Source: Fusibacter ferrireducens (GTDB lineage: Bacteria > Bacillota > Clostridia > Peptostreptococcales > Acidaminobacteraceae). Taken from it: a stretch of DNA of 64,000 nt. Of the stretch, positions 17,294 through 26,097 are shown piece after piece. The stretch spans positions 186,001 through 250,000 of the forward strand of contig NZ_JADKNH010000006.1 in the NCBI RefSeq assembly GCF_015352425.1, written 5' to 3'. Position 1 is the first letter of the stretch. Every line of letters starts with the position of its first letter. The notes below the pieces were generated by a model. That model was given only the letters and a program-made list of their open reading frames with translations, ran no database searches and was not told the origin of the DNA. The position numbers and the translations under genes are program-made.

Positions 17294-18517
17294 TTACGCT
17301 TTAAAATTGTAAAGCGGTCTAATGATTTCCACTACGTCAACAGTATCTTCAATATACTTCAAAATCATTTCAATTGATTTATATGCCATTGGACTTTCAT
17401 CTAAAGTCCTCTCTGTAACACTGCTACTATAAATGCCCTTCATTTCATCTTGAAATTCTGAAAGAGAGAGTTTTTCAATGGCCATTCTTCTGCTGAGCAA
17501 CCGCCCTGCACCATGAGGTGCTGAATAATTATAAGCTTCATTGCCTTTTCCAATTGCAACGATTGCCCCATCCCTCATGTTAATCGGGATGATTAATCTT
17601 TCACCTTTCTGTGCGCTCACAGCACCCTTCCGAATCATCATATCCTCAAAATTAATGTAGTTATGCACGGTTTCAAAGTGAAAAAGCGACTCAAAGGGAG
17701 TCCCTAAATGGGCACAGATCTTTTGAGCGATTATTGTCCGATTGAGCGAAGCATATTTTTGAGCAAATTTCATATCTCTAAGATAGTCCTCTCGATCTTG
17801 ACCTTCTAAGAAAGCCAATGCATTAGACACATGATAGGGCGCCATCTTTTCTTCAAATTCTGAGAGCACTTCTTTTTCTAAAGCCTTATTTTTTTGTTTG
17901 CGAATCCGTTTAAGAGCCTGTTCTCTTTCTAATTTGAGCTTCTTTTTAGTGCGTTCGCAGTAATGCATCGCTTTTCTCTGATAAAACGTCGCCACTTGAT
18001 GTCCAAAATTTCGACTGCCAGTATGAATCACTAAATACTTTTCACCCTGTAAATTCACATCAATTTCAATAAAATGATTACCGCTTCCCAAAGTGCCCAA
18101 CGAGAGCATATGTTTTTTGGCCTCAGAATGGGTTAATTTTGAAATTTTCTCAAGTTCTATTTCAAAATTGGCTTCTATTTCAACGGATAGATCATCATAA
18201 ATTTCAAAACCGCTTGGTATATTGGCCTTGATAAACTGATCTAAACTTTCAAAATCAATTTCTCTTTGCCCTAAAGCCACTGCCATCATGCCACAGCCTA
18301 TGTCTACGCCAATTAGGCTGGGTACAATTTGGTTTGGAACTTGCGCTGTGAATCCAATGACACACCCTTTTCCCGAATGACAATCGGGCATAATGCGAAT
18401 GTTTTGATCTCTAAAAATATATAAGTCACAGACACTCTTGATCTGCTTCTTTGCATCTTCTTCAATTTCATCACAAAACACGATGGCTTTGTTATACTTC
18501 CCACTAATTTCAATCAT
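17294..18517 (-). CDS. rtcB: RtcB-family RNA-splicing ligase
   Basis: GTP- and manganese-dependent RNA ligase joining 2',3'-cyclic phosphate or 3'-phosphate ends to 5'-hydroxyls. 407 residues from the ATG at 18517 (MIEISGKYNKA), the family-typical start; the open frame runs 25 codons further up. Motifs: MPDCHSGKGCVIGFT, GVDIGCGMMAVAL, GTLGSGNHFIEI, HTGSRNFGHQVA, and APHGAGRLLSR with the guanylylated His. An insertion of about 40 charged residues (RKAMHYCERTKKKLKLEREQ onward) is as in the RtcB2 group. No RtcA or rtcR is nearby; it heads an unusual set with a GntR regulator and rarA. Confidence 0.94.
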   Translation of the reverse strand: MIEISGKYNKAIVFCDEIEEDAKKQIKSVCDLYIFRDQNIRIMPDCHSGKGCVIGFTAQVPNQIVPSLIGVDIGCGMMAVALGQREIDFESLDQFIKANIPSGFEIYDDLSVEIEANFEIELEKISKLTHSEAKKHMLSLGTLGSGNHFIEIDVNLQGEKYLVIHTGSRNFGHQVATFYQRKAMHYCERTKKKLKLEREQALKRIRKQKNKALEKEVLSEFEEKMAPYHVSNALAFLEGQDREDYLRDMKFAQKYASLNRTIIAQKICAHLGTPFESLFHFETVHNYINFEDMMIRKGAVSAQKGERLIIPINMRDGAIVAIGKGNEAYNYSAPHGAGRLLSRRMAIEKLSLSEFQDEMKGIYSSSVTERTLDESPMAYKSIEMILKYIEDTVDVVEIIRPLYNFKA

Positions 18518-18824
18518 TCTATCACATCCTAAGTTGACTACAAAATTCTGAACGCTTTTTTCACAACTCAAATATTCCCTTAAACCACTCAAACAACTCT
18601 CATTAGATGCATTGTAGATATCAGCTCAATTGTATCATGATTGCAATGGATTTTCAAAATTCAGATTTATTCCAGTCAGCTACTTCATATTGGCACTTTA
18701 TATAATTTTAGCAGATTTATGTACTTTTTTTATGCGTTTGCTCAACTTTATTTCTAAAGTTTTTTTCCATTTTAGCCGATACATCATTATGCAAGGATGC
18801 CTATGATTTCAAGGAGGAATAATT
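18518..18824. other. Intergenic region with a sigma-28 promoter
   Basis: Divergent region of about 300 bases between rtcB and the plus-strand gene at 18825. It contains the sigma-28 type promoter described separately; the rest is AT-rich and shows no further ORF or clear hairpin. The rtcB promoter was not identified. Confidence 0.6.
18755..18782 (+). promoter_or_regulatory. Sigma-28 (FliA/SigD) type flagellar promoter
   Basis: TAAAGTTT (18755-18762) and GCCGATAC (18775-18782) lie 12 bases apart, i.e. TAAA-N16-GCCGATA. Known consensus: TAAAGTTT-N11-GCCGATAA in enterics and TAAA-N14-16-CCGATAT in Bacillus. The -35 octamer is perfect and the -10 differs only in the last base. The ATG of the next gene is at 18825 with AAGGAGG upstream. 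Confidence 0.8.
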
Positions 18825-19481
18825 ATGGAATTTCATGTTAAATCTTACGAATACTCAAAAATGGAAAGTGTTAATGCTTCCATTTCAAAATCATCCAAGG
18901 GGGATTATAAAGCAAAAGTTCAATCCTCTGTAACAGAAAAAGCAATTTCCCAAGAACAAGATCTTTACATCAACGATTCATTAGAAATCGGCGCAGAACA
19001 GCTCAACTCCAACAATACTTATAAATTTGATGCCAAAAAAATAGCCGAAATGAAAAAAGAGATGTCTTTAAAAAGCGACTCCTTTAAAGAAATGATTCGA
19101 GATATGCTTCAAAAGCAGGGTCTAAATGCCAATATGATCTTAGGCAAATTAGATCAAGGTGAAACCGTTGAAGTAAAAATTGATGCTGAAACGAGAGCCA
19201 AAGCTCAAGAAAACATTTCTGAAGATGGCTACTGGGGTGTTAAAGCAACTTCTAAGCGTATTTTAGATTTTGCCAAAGCAATCAGTAATGGTGACCCTTC
19301 AAAGGTTGAGATGTTAAGAGAGTCTTTTAAAACCAGCTATGAGGAAGTTAAAAAACATTTTGGAGGAAAACTTCCTGAAATCAGTCAGAAAACTTACGAC
19401 GCGGTTATGGCAGGCTTTGATGAATGGCAAAATGGTGAGAGTGACCCTGATGAGGCTTCAAAATCATCAGCCTCTGTTTGA
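18825..19481 (+). CDS. Conserved protein under a flagellar-type promoter
   Basis: 218 residues without signal peptide or membrane span. The N-terminal third is polar and Ser-rich (low complexity, likely flexible); the C-terminal part (SEDGYWGVKATSKRILDFAKAISNGDPSKVEMLRESFKTSYEEVKKHFGGKLPEISQKTYDAVMAGFDEW) is a compact helical domain that I have seen in clostridial and proteobacterial proteins of unknown function but cannot name. The sigma-28 promoter suggests co-expression with late flagellar or chemotaxis genes. It is monocistronic, ended by a hairpin terminator, next to a chemotaxis-like signalling set on the other strand. Confidence 0.82.
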   Translation: MEFHVKSYEYSKMESVNASISKSSKGDYKAKVQSSVTEKAISQEQDLYINDSLEIGAEQLNSNNTYKFDAKKIAEMKKEMSLKSDSFKEMIRDMLQKQGLNANMILGKLDQGETVEVKIDAETRAKAQENISEDGYWGVKATSKRILDFAKAISNGDPSKVEMLRESFKTSYEEVKKHFGGKLPEISQKTYDAVMAGFDEWQNGESDPDEASKSSASV

Positions 19482-19534
19482 AGCACCTATAAAAGTGTCA
19501 TTTCATAGAATAATTGAATAACTTTACTTATTAC

Positions 19535-19575
19535 AAATCGATACACCTCATCCAACTAAGTGTATCGATTTTTCA
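19535..19575 (+). terminator. Terminator after the sigma-28 gene
   Basis: AAATCGATACAC (19535-19546) pairs with GTGTATCGATTT (19560-19571), loop 13, followed by T-rich sequence. Strong 12-bp stem. Confidence 0.85.
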
Positions 19576-19596
19576 TTGTCTTACCTACAAAATAAT

Positions 19597-20733
19597 TCAC
19601 TTCATTTCATTGCTCTTAATCATAAAAAAATCATCGGTCTTCTCTTTAACCACAAAAATAATTGAGATATGATATAGCCCCCCTCGAGGAACCATTTCAG
19701 ATACGCCGCCTATGCATTTTATGACAATGCTCACGAACTTTCCAAATTCATTTACAAAATCACTCAGTGCTTGCGTCTCTTCACATACAATCTTAAAAAT
19801 CAATATGTGCTTGCCATTTGTCAAATCCGATTTGAGCACAATGTGATCAATATTTGAATCACTGCTTTTGATATGTCCTAAAATTTCACCAATGATCCCT
19901 GTAATCTGTTTGAAATTGTCATAATAAGGATCATGTCTACTCTCTTTATGGATTTCTATTATTTCACCAAGTTGATAATTTTTATCAAAATACTCCACAA
20001 GATCATCTACATCAAACACTCTTAACGAGAATTTTGAGTAATCAAAAACCTTATTGATGTAACCCATCCTAGTGTCCATTTTCTTCATATGAGTTGCAAA
20101 CAGCTCTTCCTTACCCTCTTTTTTAACGTGATCCTCTTCTCCCTCATTAGAAATATATGCATCCATTTCTTCGGAAAGTTTTATCACGTCTTCTGTCACT
20201 AACTGATGATGATAATTGACCGTTTTAATAATTTCCTCAAAGAGTTTCAGAAAATAGTCTATTTTTTCATAGCCTTCTGTCAATAGTTTTTGATAGAGTT
20301 CATTTTTTTTCTCCAGCGAACGCTCTTTGGTCTCTTTTGAGTGCTTTTCATGGTAAAGTTCAATGCCTTCTTTAATATAAACTTTTAGCTCATGATCTAA
20401 ATCCCATGGTTTGGTTAAGAACTTATAGATATCGACCTTGTTAACAGTCACAAGGATTTGAGGCAATTGCGTATAACCACTTAACACAATTTTGACAGTA
20501 TCCGGACTCATCTTGTGGATGAATTGAAGCAATTCAAGCCCATTCATCCCAGGCATTCTCATATCTGTAACCACAACCGCAATTTCTTCTTTTGCGAAAA
20601 GTTCAATCGCCTTCTGTCCAGATTCAATAAAAAAGGTCTCATACGGCTCCGCTCTCAGCCCTCTGTTAAGCGCCTTTAATATTTCAACTTCATCATCTAC
20701 TATAAGGACTTTATATTTGCTATAATCGATCAT
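19597..20733 (-). CDS. Response regulator with unknown C-terminal domain
   Basis: 378 residues. Receiver domain (1-125) with DD at 13-14, phosphoacceptor D57 in VVVTDMRMPGMNG, switch Ser in VLSGY and Lys in FLTKPWD. Two long coiled-coil-like helices follow (130-215), then an unrecognised domain (about 235-378) with alternating strands (HIVLKSDLTNGKHILIFKIVC...ISIIFVVKEK), partly reminiscent of an ATPase-like lid but without the N or G boxes. No DNA-binding motif. Follows the HDOD regulator by 13 bases. Likely works with the kinase at 21929. Confidence 0.88.
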   Translation of the reverse strand: MIDYSKYKVLIVDDEVEILKALNRGLRAEPYETFFIESGQKAIELFAKEEIAVVVTDMRMPGMNGLELLQFIHKMSPDTVKIVLSGYTQLPQILVTVNKVDIYKFLTKPWDLDHELKVYIKEGIELYHEKHSKETKERSLEKKNELYQKLLTEGYEKIDYFLKLFEEIIKTVNYHHQLVTEDVIKLSEEMDAYISNEGEEDHVKKEGKEELFATHMKKMDTRMGYINKVFDYSKFSLRVFDVDDLVEYFDKNYQLGEIIEIHKESRHDPYYDNFKQITGIIGEILGHIKSSDSNIDHIVLKSDLTNGKHILIFKIVCEETQALSDFVNEFGKFVSIVIKCIGGVSEMVPRGGLYHISIIFVVKEKTDDFFMIKSNEMK

Positions 20734-20745
20734 CTGGTCCTCCTG

Positions 20746-21906
20746 CTACTCATTTTCATATTTTTCTATAATGGGCTTTAAATAATCCAAATCTATTTTT
20801 AATATATCCAGAGCGCCTAAAAAACTGGAACCCAAAATCTCATATTCCTTCTTCTCAATAAATGTGGACAAAGTCACAATCGCTACCAATTCCTTGTGGA
20901 TGATATGTTCATCCAAAGGTCTGTGATGATACATGCAAACTTCTATCAACTCCATTGGGAAAGCCCACCAATTTAGAAAGTATCCACCAACAACAGCATG
21001 GTCTATTTTGAAAAGTGATCTTTCAAGAACAGTAATTTGACCATCACTGATATCTTGTTGTAAAACCTCTGTTGAATAGGCATTTTCAAATATTTGGAGC
21101 ATAATAATTTTACCGATATCGTGAATCAAACCAGCAGTTCCCACAATAGACGGGACTTTCTTTTTATAATATTTTTCATAGAGATCATAAAAGATATTAT
21201 TGGTTCTTGCAGCATGTTTCCAAATGGATTCGCCGCTTTTAATCAAGGCCTCTTTCATCTGTGAAATTTCATAAGACAAAATGATTTGCTTTAAATTGTT
21301 TAACCCAATGTACATGACAGCCTGTTGTAAATTACCCGTTTTAGCCTGATAAAATGCGGAATTAGCAAGCCGTAATATATTCGATGTAATCGCTAAATCT
21401 TCTTCTATTATGACACAAATTTCCTCAATACTCTTGTCTTTTTGAATTAACATGTTAATGCGATCAAAAAGCCTTGGCAACGTCTTCACGTTTTCAAAAT
21501 TCTGAACTTTATCAAACAAGTCTACTTGCTCAAACTCATCCTCCAGTGAAAACATTTTACGAATACTACTGATAATTTCATCATTATTCCAAGGTTTATA
21601 AAAATATTGCTTTGCAAGGTTTTTACTGACCGCCTCAGTGATGCTGTCCACAGAAGCGTATCCGCTCAAAGCCACCCTTATAGTTCTAGGAGAAGCTTCT
21701 TTGAATACTTTTAAGAGCCTGATACCATCAAAATTAGGCATCTTGATATCTGTAACCAACATATCAATAAAATCTAGAGATAGATATATTTTAATCGCCT
21801 CATTGATCCCGTCGGCGTAGTAACACTCATATTCAAGATTTCTGAAAAGTCGTTTTAAAGACCTTAAAATATTGGCTTCATCATCTATAAATAATATTTT
21901 CCTCAT
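20746..21906 (-). CDS. Response regulator with HDOD domain
   Basis: 386 residues. Receiver domain with D53 in MLVTDIKMPNFDG, VALSGYAS and FYKPW; then an HDOD domain (about 135-340): LPRLFDRINMLIQKD, DLAITSNILRLANSAFY, ...QAVMYIGLNNLKQIIL, SIWKHAARTNNIFYDLYEKY, GLIHDIGKIIMLQIF. HDOD proteins share the HD fold but usually lack phosphodiesterase activity and act in signalling. It lies between the two other signalling genes and is the likely output or branch of the kinase at 21929. Confidence 0.92.
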   Translation of the reverse strand: MRKILFIDDEANILRSLKRLFRNLEYECYYADGINEAIKIYLSLDFIDMLVTDIKMPNFDGIRLLKVFKEASPRTIRVALSGYASVDSITEAVSKNLAKQYFYKPWNNDEIISSIRKMFSLEDEFEQVDLFDKVQNFENVKTLPRLFDRINMLIQKDKSIEEICVIIEEDLAITSNILRLANSAFYQAKTGNLQQAVMYIGLNNLKQIILSYEISQMKEALIKSGESIWKHAARTNNIFYDLYEKYYKKKVPSIVGTAGLIHDIGKIIMLQIFENAYSTEVLQQDISDGQITVLERSLFKIDHAVVGGYFLNWWAFPMELIEVCMYHHRPLDEHIIHKELVAIVTLSTFIEKKEYEILGSSFLGALDILKIDLDYLKPIIEKYENE

Positions 21907-21928
21907 CCGCTTTCCCCCTTTTTGTAGC

Positions 21929-23377
21929 TTATATATTCAAATATTCATCAACAGTATCAGCATCTACTTTACGAATCGGAATTTTTATCTTAAAAGTAGT
22001 GCCCATACCGTATTCAGAAATAAAACTGATCTCTCCCCCATGCTTATTTGTTATTATATCATACGCAATGCTCATGCCTAACCCTGTTCCCAATCCAACC
22101 TCTTTTGTGGTGAAAAAAGGCGTAAAAATACGCTCCTGATCTTCTTTTTTAATGCCCATGCCGTTGTCCATGATTTCACAATAAACATATTTCTCATCAC
22201 TCCGAGTTGTGACTTTGATAATCCCCTTAAAGTTTTTACCTCTCTCTTTAATCGCATGTACTGCATTGATTAAAATATTCAGCAATACTTGATTGATTTC
22301 CCCCACGATTGCATAAGTTAGCGGCACATACTGCATGTCTTTAATCACTTTAGCATCGTATTTGATCTCATTATTGGCAATCATCAACGTCTCTTCAAGG
22401 CCTTCGTTGATGTTATATTTAGCAAAATTGGTCATGTGATCCATTCGAGAAAACTTTCTGAGTCCGTTTACTATTTTCTCGACTCTTTCAAGCCCAACAC
22501 TCGTATCCTGAAATAAACTTTCGTAGTCGTCAATAATATAATCATAGTCACTGTTTGCAACAGTATGCTCGACTTGTTCAAAGAAGTTGGCCATCTCTTT
22601 GGATATGTCTGCACTTTCACAAGTACTTTGAAAAGTGACAAATTCATTTTTCAATGTAATCAATAATTTCGTGATCTCTCTAAAGTATTCATCTAAAATT
22701 TTAAAATTGCTTTTCACAAATCCCAGTGGATTATTAATTTCATGTGCTACTCCCGCAGCAAGTTGCCCTATCCCTACTAATTTCTCCTGATTTAAAATCT
22801 TAATTTGAGCTTGGTTTATTTCTTTAATCTTCTGTGTCAACTGATAATTCATGTCCAAAATAAGATTCTCCAAATTGTGCGCTTCCGTAACCTCCTCAAT
22901 TTGACACATGAATAGCGTTTCATCCTCAACAAGTTGTTCCTTTAACAAAATATTAAAGCGTTGTTCTCGGAGGGCATGTTCTTTGGACTCAAATTCTACT
23001 GGCTCATATGCTTTGGGCTCAAATTCTACTGGCTCATATGCTTTGGGCTCAAATTCTACTGGCTCATATGCTTTGGGCTCACACGATTGAGGATCGAACG
23101 ATTGGGGATCGCATTCCAAAACGAACTCAAGCAATGCCTCTTTTTTGCCCAAATTTCTCATTAAAAGAATCTCTTTTTTTAAGTGTGCTTTCCAAGCAGA
23201 ATGCTTATTGATCAAATCATCAAAAGCCTTATTGCTAACCACTAAATCACCACTTTTATCAAAAATGCCAAATATTGTTTCCAACTGAACGCAATATTCG
23301 AAAAAACCAGTTTCAACACGGCTTTCACTTAAACGATGTGATTGCTCTTTAGCCCAAACCCAATTCGATAAACCCAT
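21929..23377 (-). CDS. Soluble sensor histidine kinase with internal repeat linker
   Basis: 482 residues, no membrane span. PAS-like N-terminus (LETIFGIFDKSGDLVVSNKAFDDLI), an insertion (residues 92-131) of three EPKAYEPVEF units, a coiled coil (165-195), HisKA with H212 in LAAGVAHEINNPLGF, and an HATPase with a canonical N box (INQVLLNILINAVHAI), DNGMGI, and GLGTGLGMSIAYDII. It lies upstream of two response regulators, so it is the likely phosphodonor. The insertion comes from exact 30-bp DNA repeats. No partner sensor domain for a small ligand can be named. Confidence 0.93.
   Translation of the reverse strand: MGLSNWVWAKEQSHRLSESRVETGFFEYCVQLETIFGIFDKSGDLVVSNKAFDDLINKHSAWKAHLKKEILLMRNLGKKEALLEFVLECDPQSFDPQSCEPKAYEPVEFEPKAYEPVEFEPKAYEPVEFESKEHALREQRFNILLKEQLVEDETLFMCQIEEVTEAHNLENLILDMNYQLTQKIKEINQAQIKILNQEKLVGIGQLAAGVAHEINNPLGFVKSNFKILDEYFREITKLLITLKNEFVTFQSTCESADISKEMANFFEQVEHTVANSDYDYIIDDYESLFQDTSVGLERVEKIVNGLRKFSRMDHMTNFAKYNINEGLEETLMIANNEIKYDAKVIKDMQYVPLTYAIVGEINQVLLNILINAVHAIKERGKNFKGIIKVTTRSDEKYVYCEIMDNGMGIKKEDQERIFTPFFTTKEVGLGTGLGMSIAYDIITNKHGGEISFISEYGMGTTFKIKIPIRKVDADTVDEYLNI
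22981..23080. repeat. Three tandem 30-bp repeats within the kinase gene
   Basis: Units 22981-23010, 23011-23040 and 23041-23070 are identical except for one base (GGACTC in the first, GGGCTC in the others); a partial fourth copies the first 10 bases (23071-23080). Each encodes 10 residues in frame, so the repeats expand a linker without disrupting it. Confidence 0.97.
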
Positions 23378-23465
23378 ATAGACTTCCTCCTAGATCTTCT
23401 AAAAAATATATACCCTTAAAATAAAAAGACAAACCCATTATCAGGTCGGTTTTTAGAACGCAAAA

Positions 23466-23508
23466 AAAACCTGTATTCATCTAAATATAAAGGATATACA
23501 GGTTTTTA
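23466..23508. terminator. Terminator after the ornithine operon (bidirectional)
   Basis: AAAACCTGTAT (23466-23476) pairs with ATACAGGTTTTT (23496-23507); each strand reads out into a U run. It ends the ornithine operon after orr on the minus strand. Confidence 0.85.
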
Positions 23509-23546
23509 TTGCTCTTTAAGTTATATTAAAGTAACCACTACATGAT

Positions 23547-24605
23547 CTATATAATGATCTTATGGATATATTCAGAGGTACACGCCTTCAACATCGCCCC
23601 ATAATCTAATCTAAACTGAACGATTTGCCCCACTTGATAAGAAGATCCCGTTTTAGTTAAATCCATAATCATATGATCACTTGATGCGCCTATGATTTCA
23701 ATGCGTTCGTCTAGGGGTGTCAAACCCTCTGGATTGATATCTTGTCTACCTATTGCCGCAATCGCGCGCAACATTTTACCCTTATCTACGAAGTTGGGTT
23801 TATTGCCAAAAGCATCCACACCGATCTCTCCAGTTGGCATAGAATCTTTCATTTTTAATTCAATAATTTCAGCTTCAAGGACAAAAGCATCCTCATGTGC
23901 TCCTATAATAGTATTGCCATAAGCGGTTTCTCTCCCGAGTACAATGGCTTCACCAAGTCTGAGATTATTGATTTTGGTTGGCATTTTACCATTATCGATC
24001 AAAGACAAACTGCTTGAATTGCCTCCTGATACAACATTCAACGCTATGCCATACTCTCTTTCAATTTTTTCGGCAATAGATGCCAATTCACCTAAATTTT
24101 CTGGTCCTGGTATCACGCCGCCATAACATGTTAAATTAACGCCGATGCCTTCTAAAACAATGTGTTCCATGCCCATAATAGCCTTTACGGTTTCATCCAC
24201 ATCCGATTTCAAGATGCCTTCTCTTAAATCGCCTAGATCTATCATCAAAATCACACGATGCTTCTTTGACATTTTTCCAGCTGCTTGATTGAGCATTTTT
24301 ATAGTTTCAATTTCTGAATTTAAGCTGATGTCGCATAGGGCTATCACACGATCCACTTCAGATTGCATCGGTAGTCTCAACAGTACCTTATCACAATTTA
24401 TCGCACCCATTTTCTCAAAGTTCTCCAGTCTTGAGTCAGCCACAGCTTTTGCGCCACCATCGATGGACGCTTGAACGATAGCGGGAATGCCACAATAAAC
24501 TTTTGATACTGTATATAAGTCGATATGCATTCGAGCTGCTTTTTCTGCTAGGAGCGCTGTATTTTCTTTGATCTTTTGACGATCTATAACCAGTCTTGGA
24601 TACAT
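23547..24605 (-). CDS. orr: Ornithine racemase
   Basis: PLP enzyme of the alanine-racemase N-terminal fold converting L- to D-ornithine, the substrate of the aminomutase. 352 residues from the ATG at 24605 (GAGGTG upstream; the upstream ATG at 24617 would overlap more of the MutL-like gene). The PLP lysine is K35 in LYTVSKVYCG; other family features are MIDLGDLREGI, NLTCYGGV, SGGNSSSL and LRLGEAIVLGRE. It is the last gene of the ornithine operon, 1 base after the MutL-like gene stops, and terminator follows. Context and motif make the assignment strong; specificity (ornithine against other amino acids) rests on context. Confidence 0.93.
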   Translation of the reverse strand: MYPRLVIDRQKIKENTALLAEKAARMHIDLYTVSKVYCGIPAIVQASIDGGAKAVADSRLENFEKMGAINCDKVLLRLPMQSEVDRVIALCDISLNSEIETIKMLNQAAGKMSKKHRVILMIDLGDLREGILKSDVDETVKAIMGMEHIVLEGIGVNLTCYGGVIPGPENLGELASIAEKIEREYGIALNVVSGGNSSSLSLIDNGKMPTKINNLRLGEAIVLGRETAYGNTIIGAHEDAFVLEAEIIELKMKDSMPTGEIGVDAFGNKPNFVDKGKMLRAIAAIGRQDINPEGLTPLDERIEIIGASSDHMIMDLTKTGSSYQVGQIVQFRLDYGAMLKACTSEYIHKIII

Positions 24606-24606
24606 T

Positions 24607-25989
24607 TTACACCTCATTATCTATTTTAAGAGATTTTTTTAAAAGCCGCAACGCAGAGGCTTTATGTTCTTTTGAAAGTACCCCCAATGAAGCCATAATA
24701 TAATCGTTATCGATTAAAATTTGCGTCTCATTTTTAGGCAATAGTTTATCGCCTAGATGATTCTTGGTGATCTCATGGAGTAATGCCACACGATTGGGCA
24801 GGCGCGTACAAGCACCACCAGTCCCTATGATAAACTTAACGCTTGTTAAATCTTTGCCTTCAGCATAAGTCTTCTTGCCACCTCCTGCGAATAAGGTTCT
24901 GAATCCACCTGCATGTCTATTGGCAGATACAACAATCGCTTCTTTGGCGAGCCTCTCAACGAATATAATTTGATCTGGGCTCTCAGGAATAGGGACATGG
25001 GTATCCATCAAATTTTCAATGGCTTCTATGGACATTCCCAATTCTTTTGAAAGATTTTCTATGCCGATCATTTCAACGATATTTTTCATGTTGATATAGA
25101 CGCCAAGGTCTCCTTCAACCGTTCTCTTAGCCAAGGGCTCAGGTGCAATCAATATCCTTGAAATCTCATCGCTGTCAGCAGTTACCGAATGAATATCTGT
25201 GGTTGCGCCGCCAACGTCAATTGTAATGAGATCACCAATTGCCTCTCGTAACATTTTTGAAGCTTCCATAACGGCGCCGGGTGTCGGTATGATTGTGCCT
25301 GATACCATTTCCCGAATATGTTCCATGCCTGGTGCATGAATAATATGTTCTTCAAAAATGTCTTGCAGCACTTTCCGTGTGGGCTCAACATTCAACAGGT
25401 CAATTTTAGGATAGACGTTTTCGACAATATAAAGCTGTTTTTCTTTCCCCGTTTCCTCAAAAATCAATCTTATTTCTTCTTGATTTTCAATATTGCCTGC
25501 ATATAATACAGGAACATCCATGTCGAGATTAGCAATGAGTTCAGCATTGTAAAGTGCTGTATCCCGTTCACCATAATCCACGCCACCTGCAATCAGAATG
25601 ATGTTGGGGTTTATCGCCTTTATCTTTTGAAGATCCGTTCTCCTGAGCTTCCCTGCCGTCACCATATGAATATTGGCTCCAGCTCCTAACGCTGCCTCTT
25701 TTGCCGCTTTAGCCGTCATATCATAGACAAGACCGTGAACAGTCATTTTTAAGCCGCCAGCGGCACTGCTGGTCGCTAGAAGCTTACTGTATTCTATCTT
25801 ATCCGCTTTTAATAAAACTGCTAAATCTGCCACAGCACTGTGAAGTCCAATTGTGACATCGCCTTCAAGCACCGAAGTTGGCGCTTGTCCCTGTCCTATA
25901 AAAACGGGATTTGACGTATCAATACCATCAAAGGCGTTGACAACAGTTGTCGTACTGCCAATTTCAGCAACTAGTAAATCCACTCTCAT
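24607..25989 (-). CDS. MutL/GlmL-like protein of the ornithine aminomutase operon
   Basis: 460 residues of the ASKHA-ATPase-like MutL/GlmL family: MRVDLLVAEIGSTTTVVNAFDG (phosphate 1 motif), IILIAGGVDYGERDTAL, IGDLITIDVGGATTDIHSV (phosphate 2), GTGGACTRLPNR (adenosine motif). Family members stand with B12-dependent mutases and are thought to reactivate or maintain them; its position between oraE and orr suggests the same for OraSE. No direct evidence that it acts on OraSE. It is separated from oraE by 213 bases containing a repeat element and a hairpin. Confidence 0.88.
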   Translation of the reverse strand: MRVDLLVAEIGSTTTVVNAFDGIDTSNPVFIGQGQAPTSVLEGDVTIGLHSAVADLAVLLKADKIEYSKLLATSSAAGGLKMTVHGLVYDMTAKAAKEAALGAGANIHMVTAGKLRRTDLQKIKAINPNIILIAGGVDYGERDTALYNAELIANLDMDVPVLYAGNIENQEEIRLIFEETGKEKQLYIVENVYPKIDLLNVEPTRKVLQDIFEEHIIHAPGMEHIREMVSGTIIPTPGAVMEASKMLREAIGDLITIDVGGATTDIHSVTADSDEISRILIAPEPLAKRTVEGDLGVYINMKNIVEMIGIENLSKELGMSIEAIENLMDTHVPIPESPDQIIFVERLAKEAIVVSANRHAGGFRTLFAGGGKKTYAEGKDLTSVKFIIGTGGACTRLPNRVALLHEITKNHLGDKLLPKNETQILIDNDYIMASLGVLSKEHKASALRLLKKSLKIDNEV

Positions 25990-26057
25990 TTCTTCACCAC
26001 CATTTCACATTATAACTCGCCTAACTCATACATTCAATCCTGCACGTGTGTAAAGAA

Positions 26058-26083
26058 AGAGAGCGGTTCGCAAACCGCTCTCT
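26058..26083 (-). terminator. 11-bp hairpin between oraE and the MutL-like gene
   Basis: AGAGAGCGGTT (26058-26068) pairs with AACCGCTCTCT (26073-26083), loop CGCA; the minus strand continues TTTCTTT. It could partly end transcription after oraE; the run of U is short, so leaky termination or an mRNA-stability element is as likely. Confidence 0.55.
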
Positions 26084-26097
26084 CTCTTGATTAAAAT

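Noticed and set aside
22981-23080. Possible CRISPR array
   Set aside because: Repeats are directly abutting without spacers and lie in frame inside a kinase gene.
22908-23211. Plus-strand ORFs with repeated YALGSNSTGS or LLAHMLWAQI units
   Set aside because: These are shadows of the 30-bp repeats in the minus-strand kinase gene; the kinase frame is conserved along its whole length.
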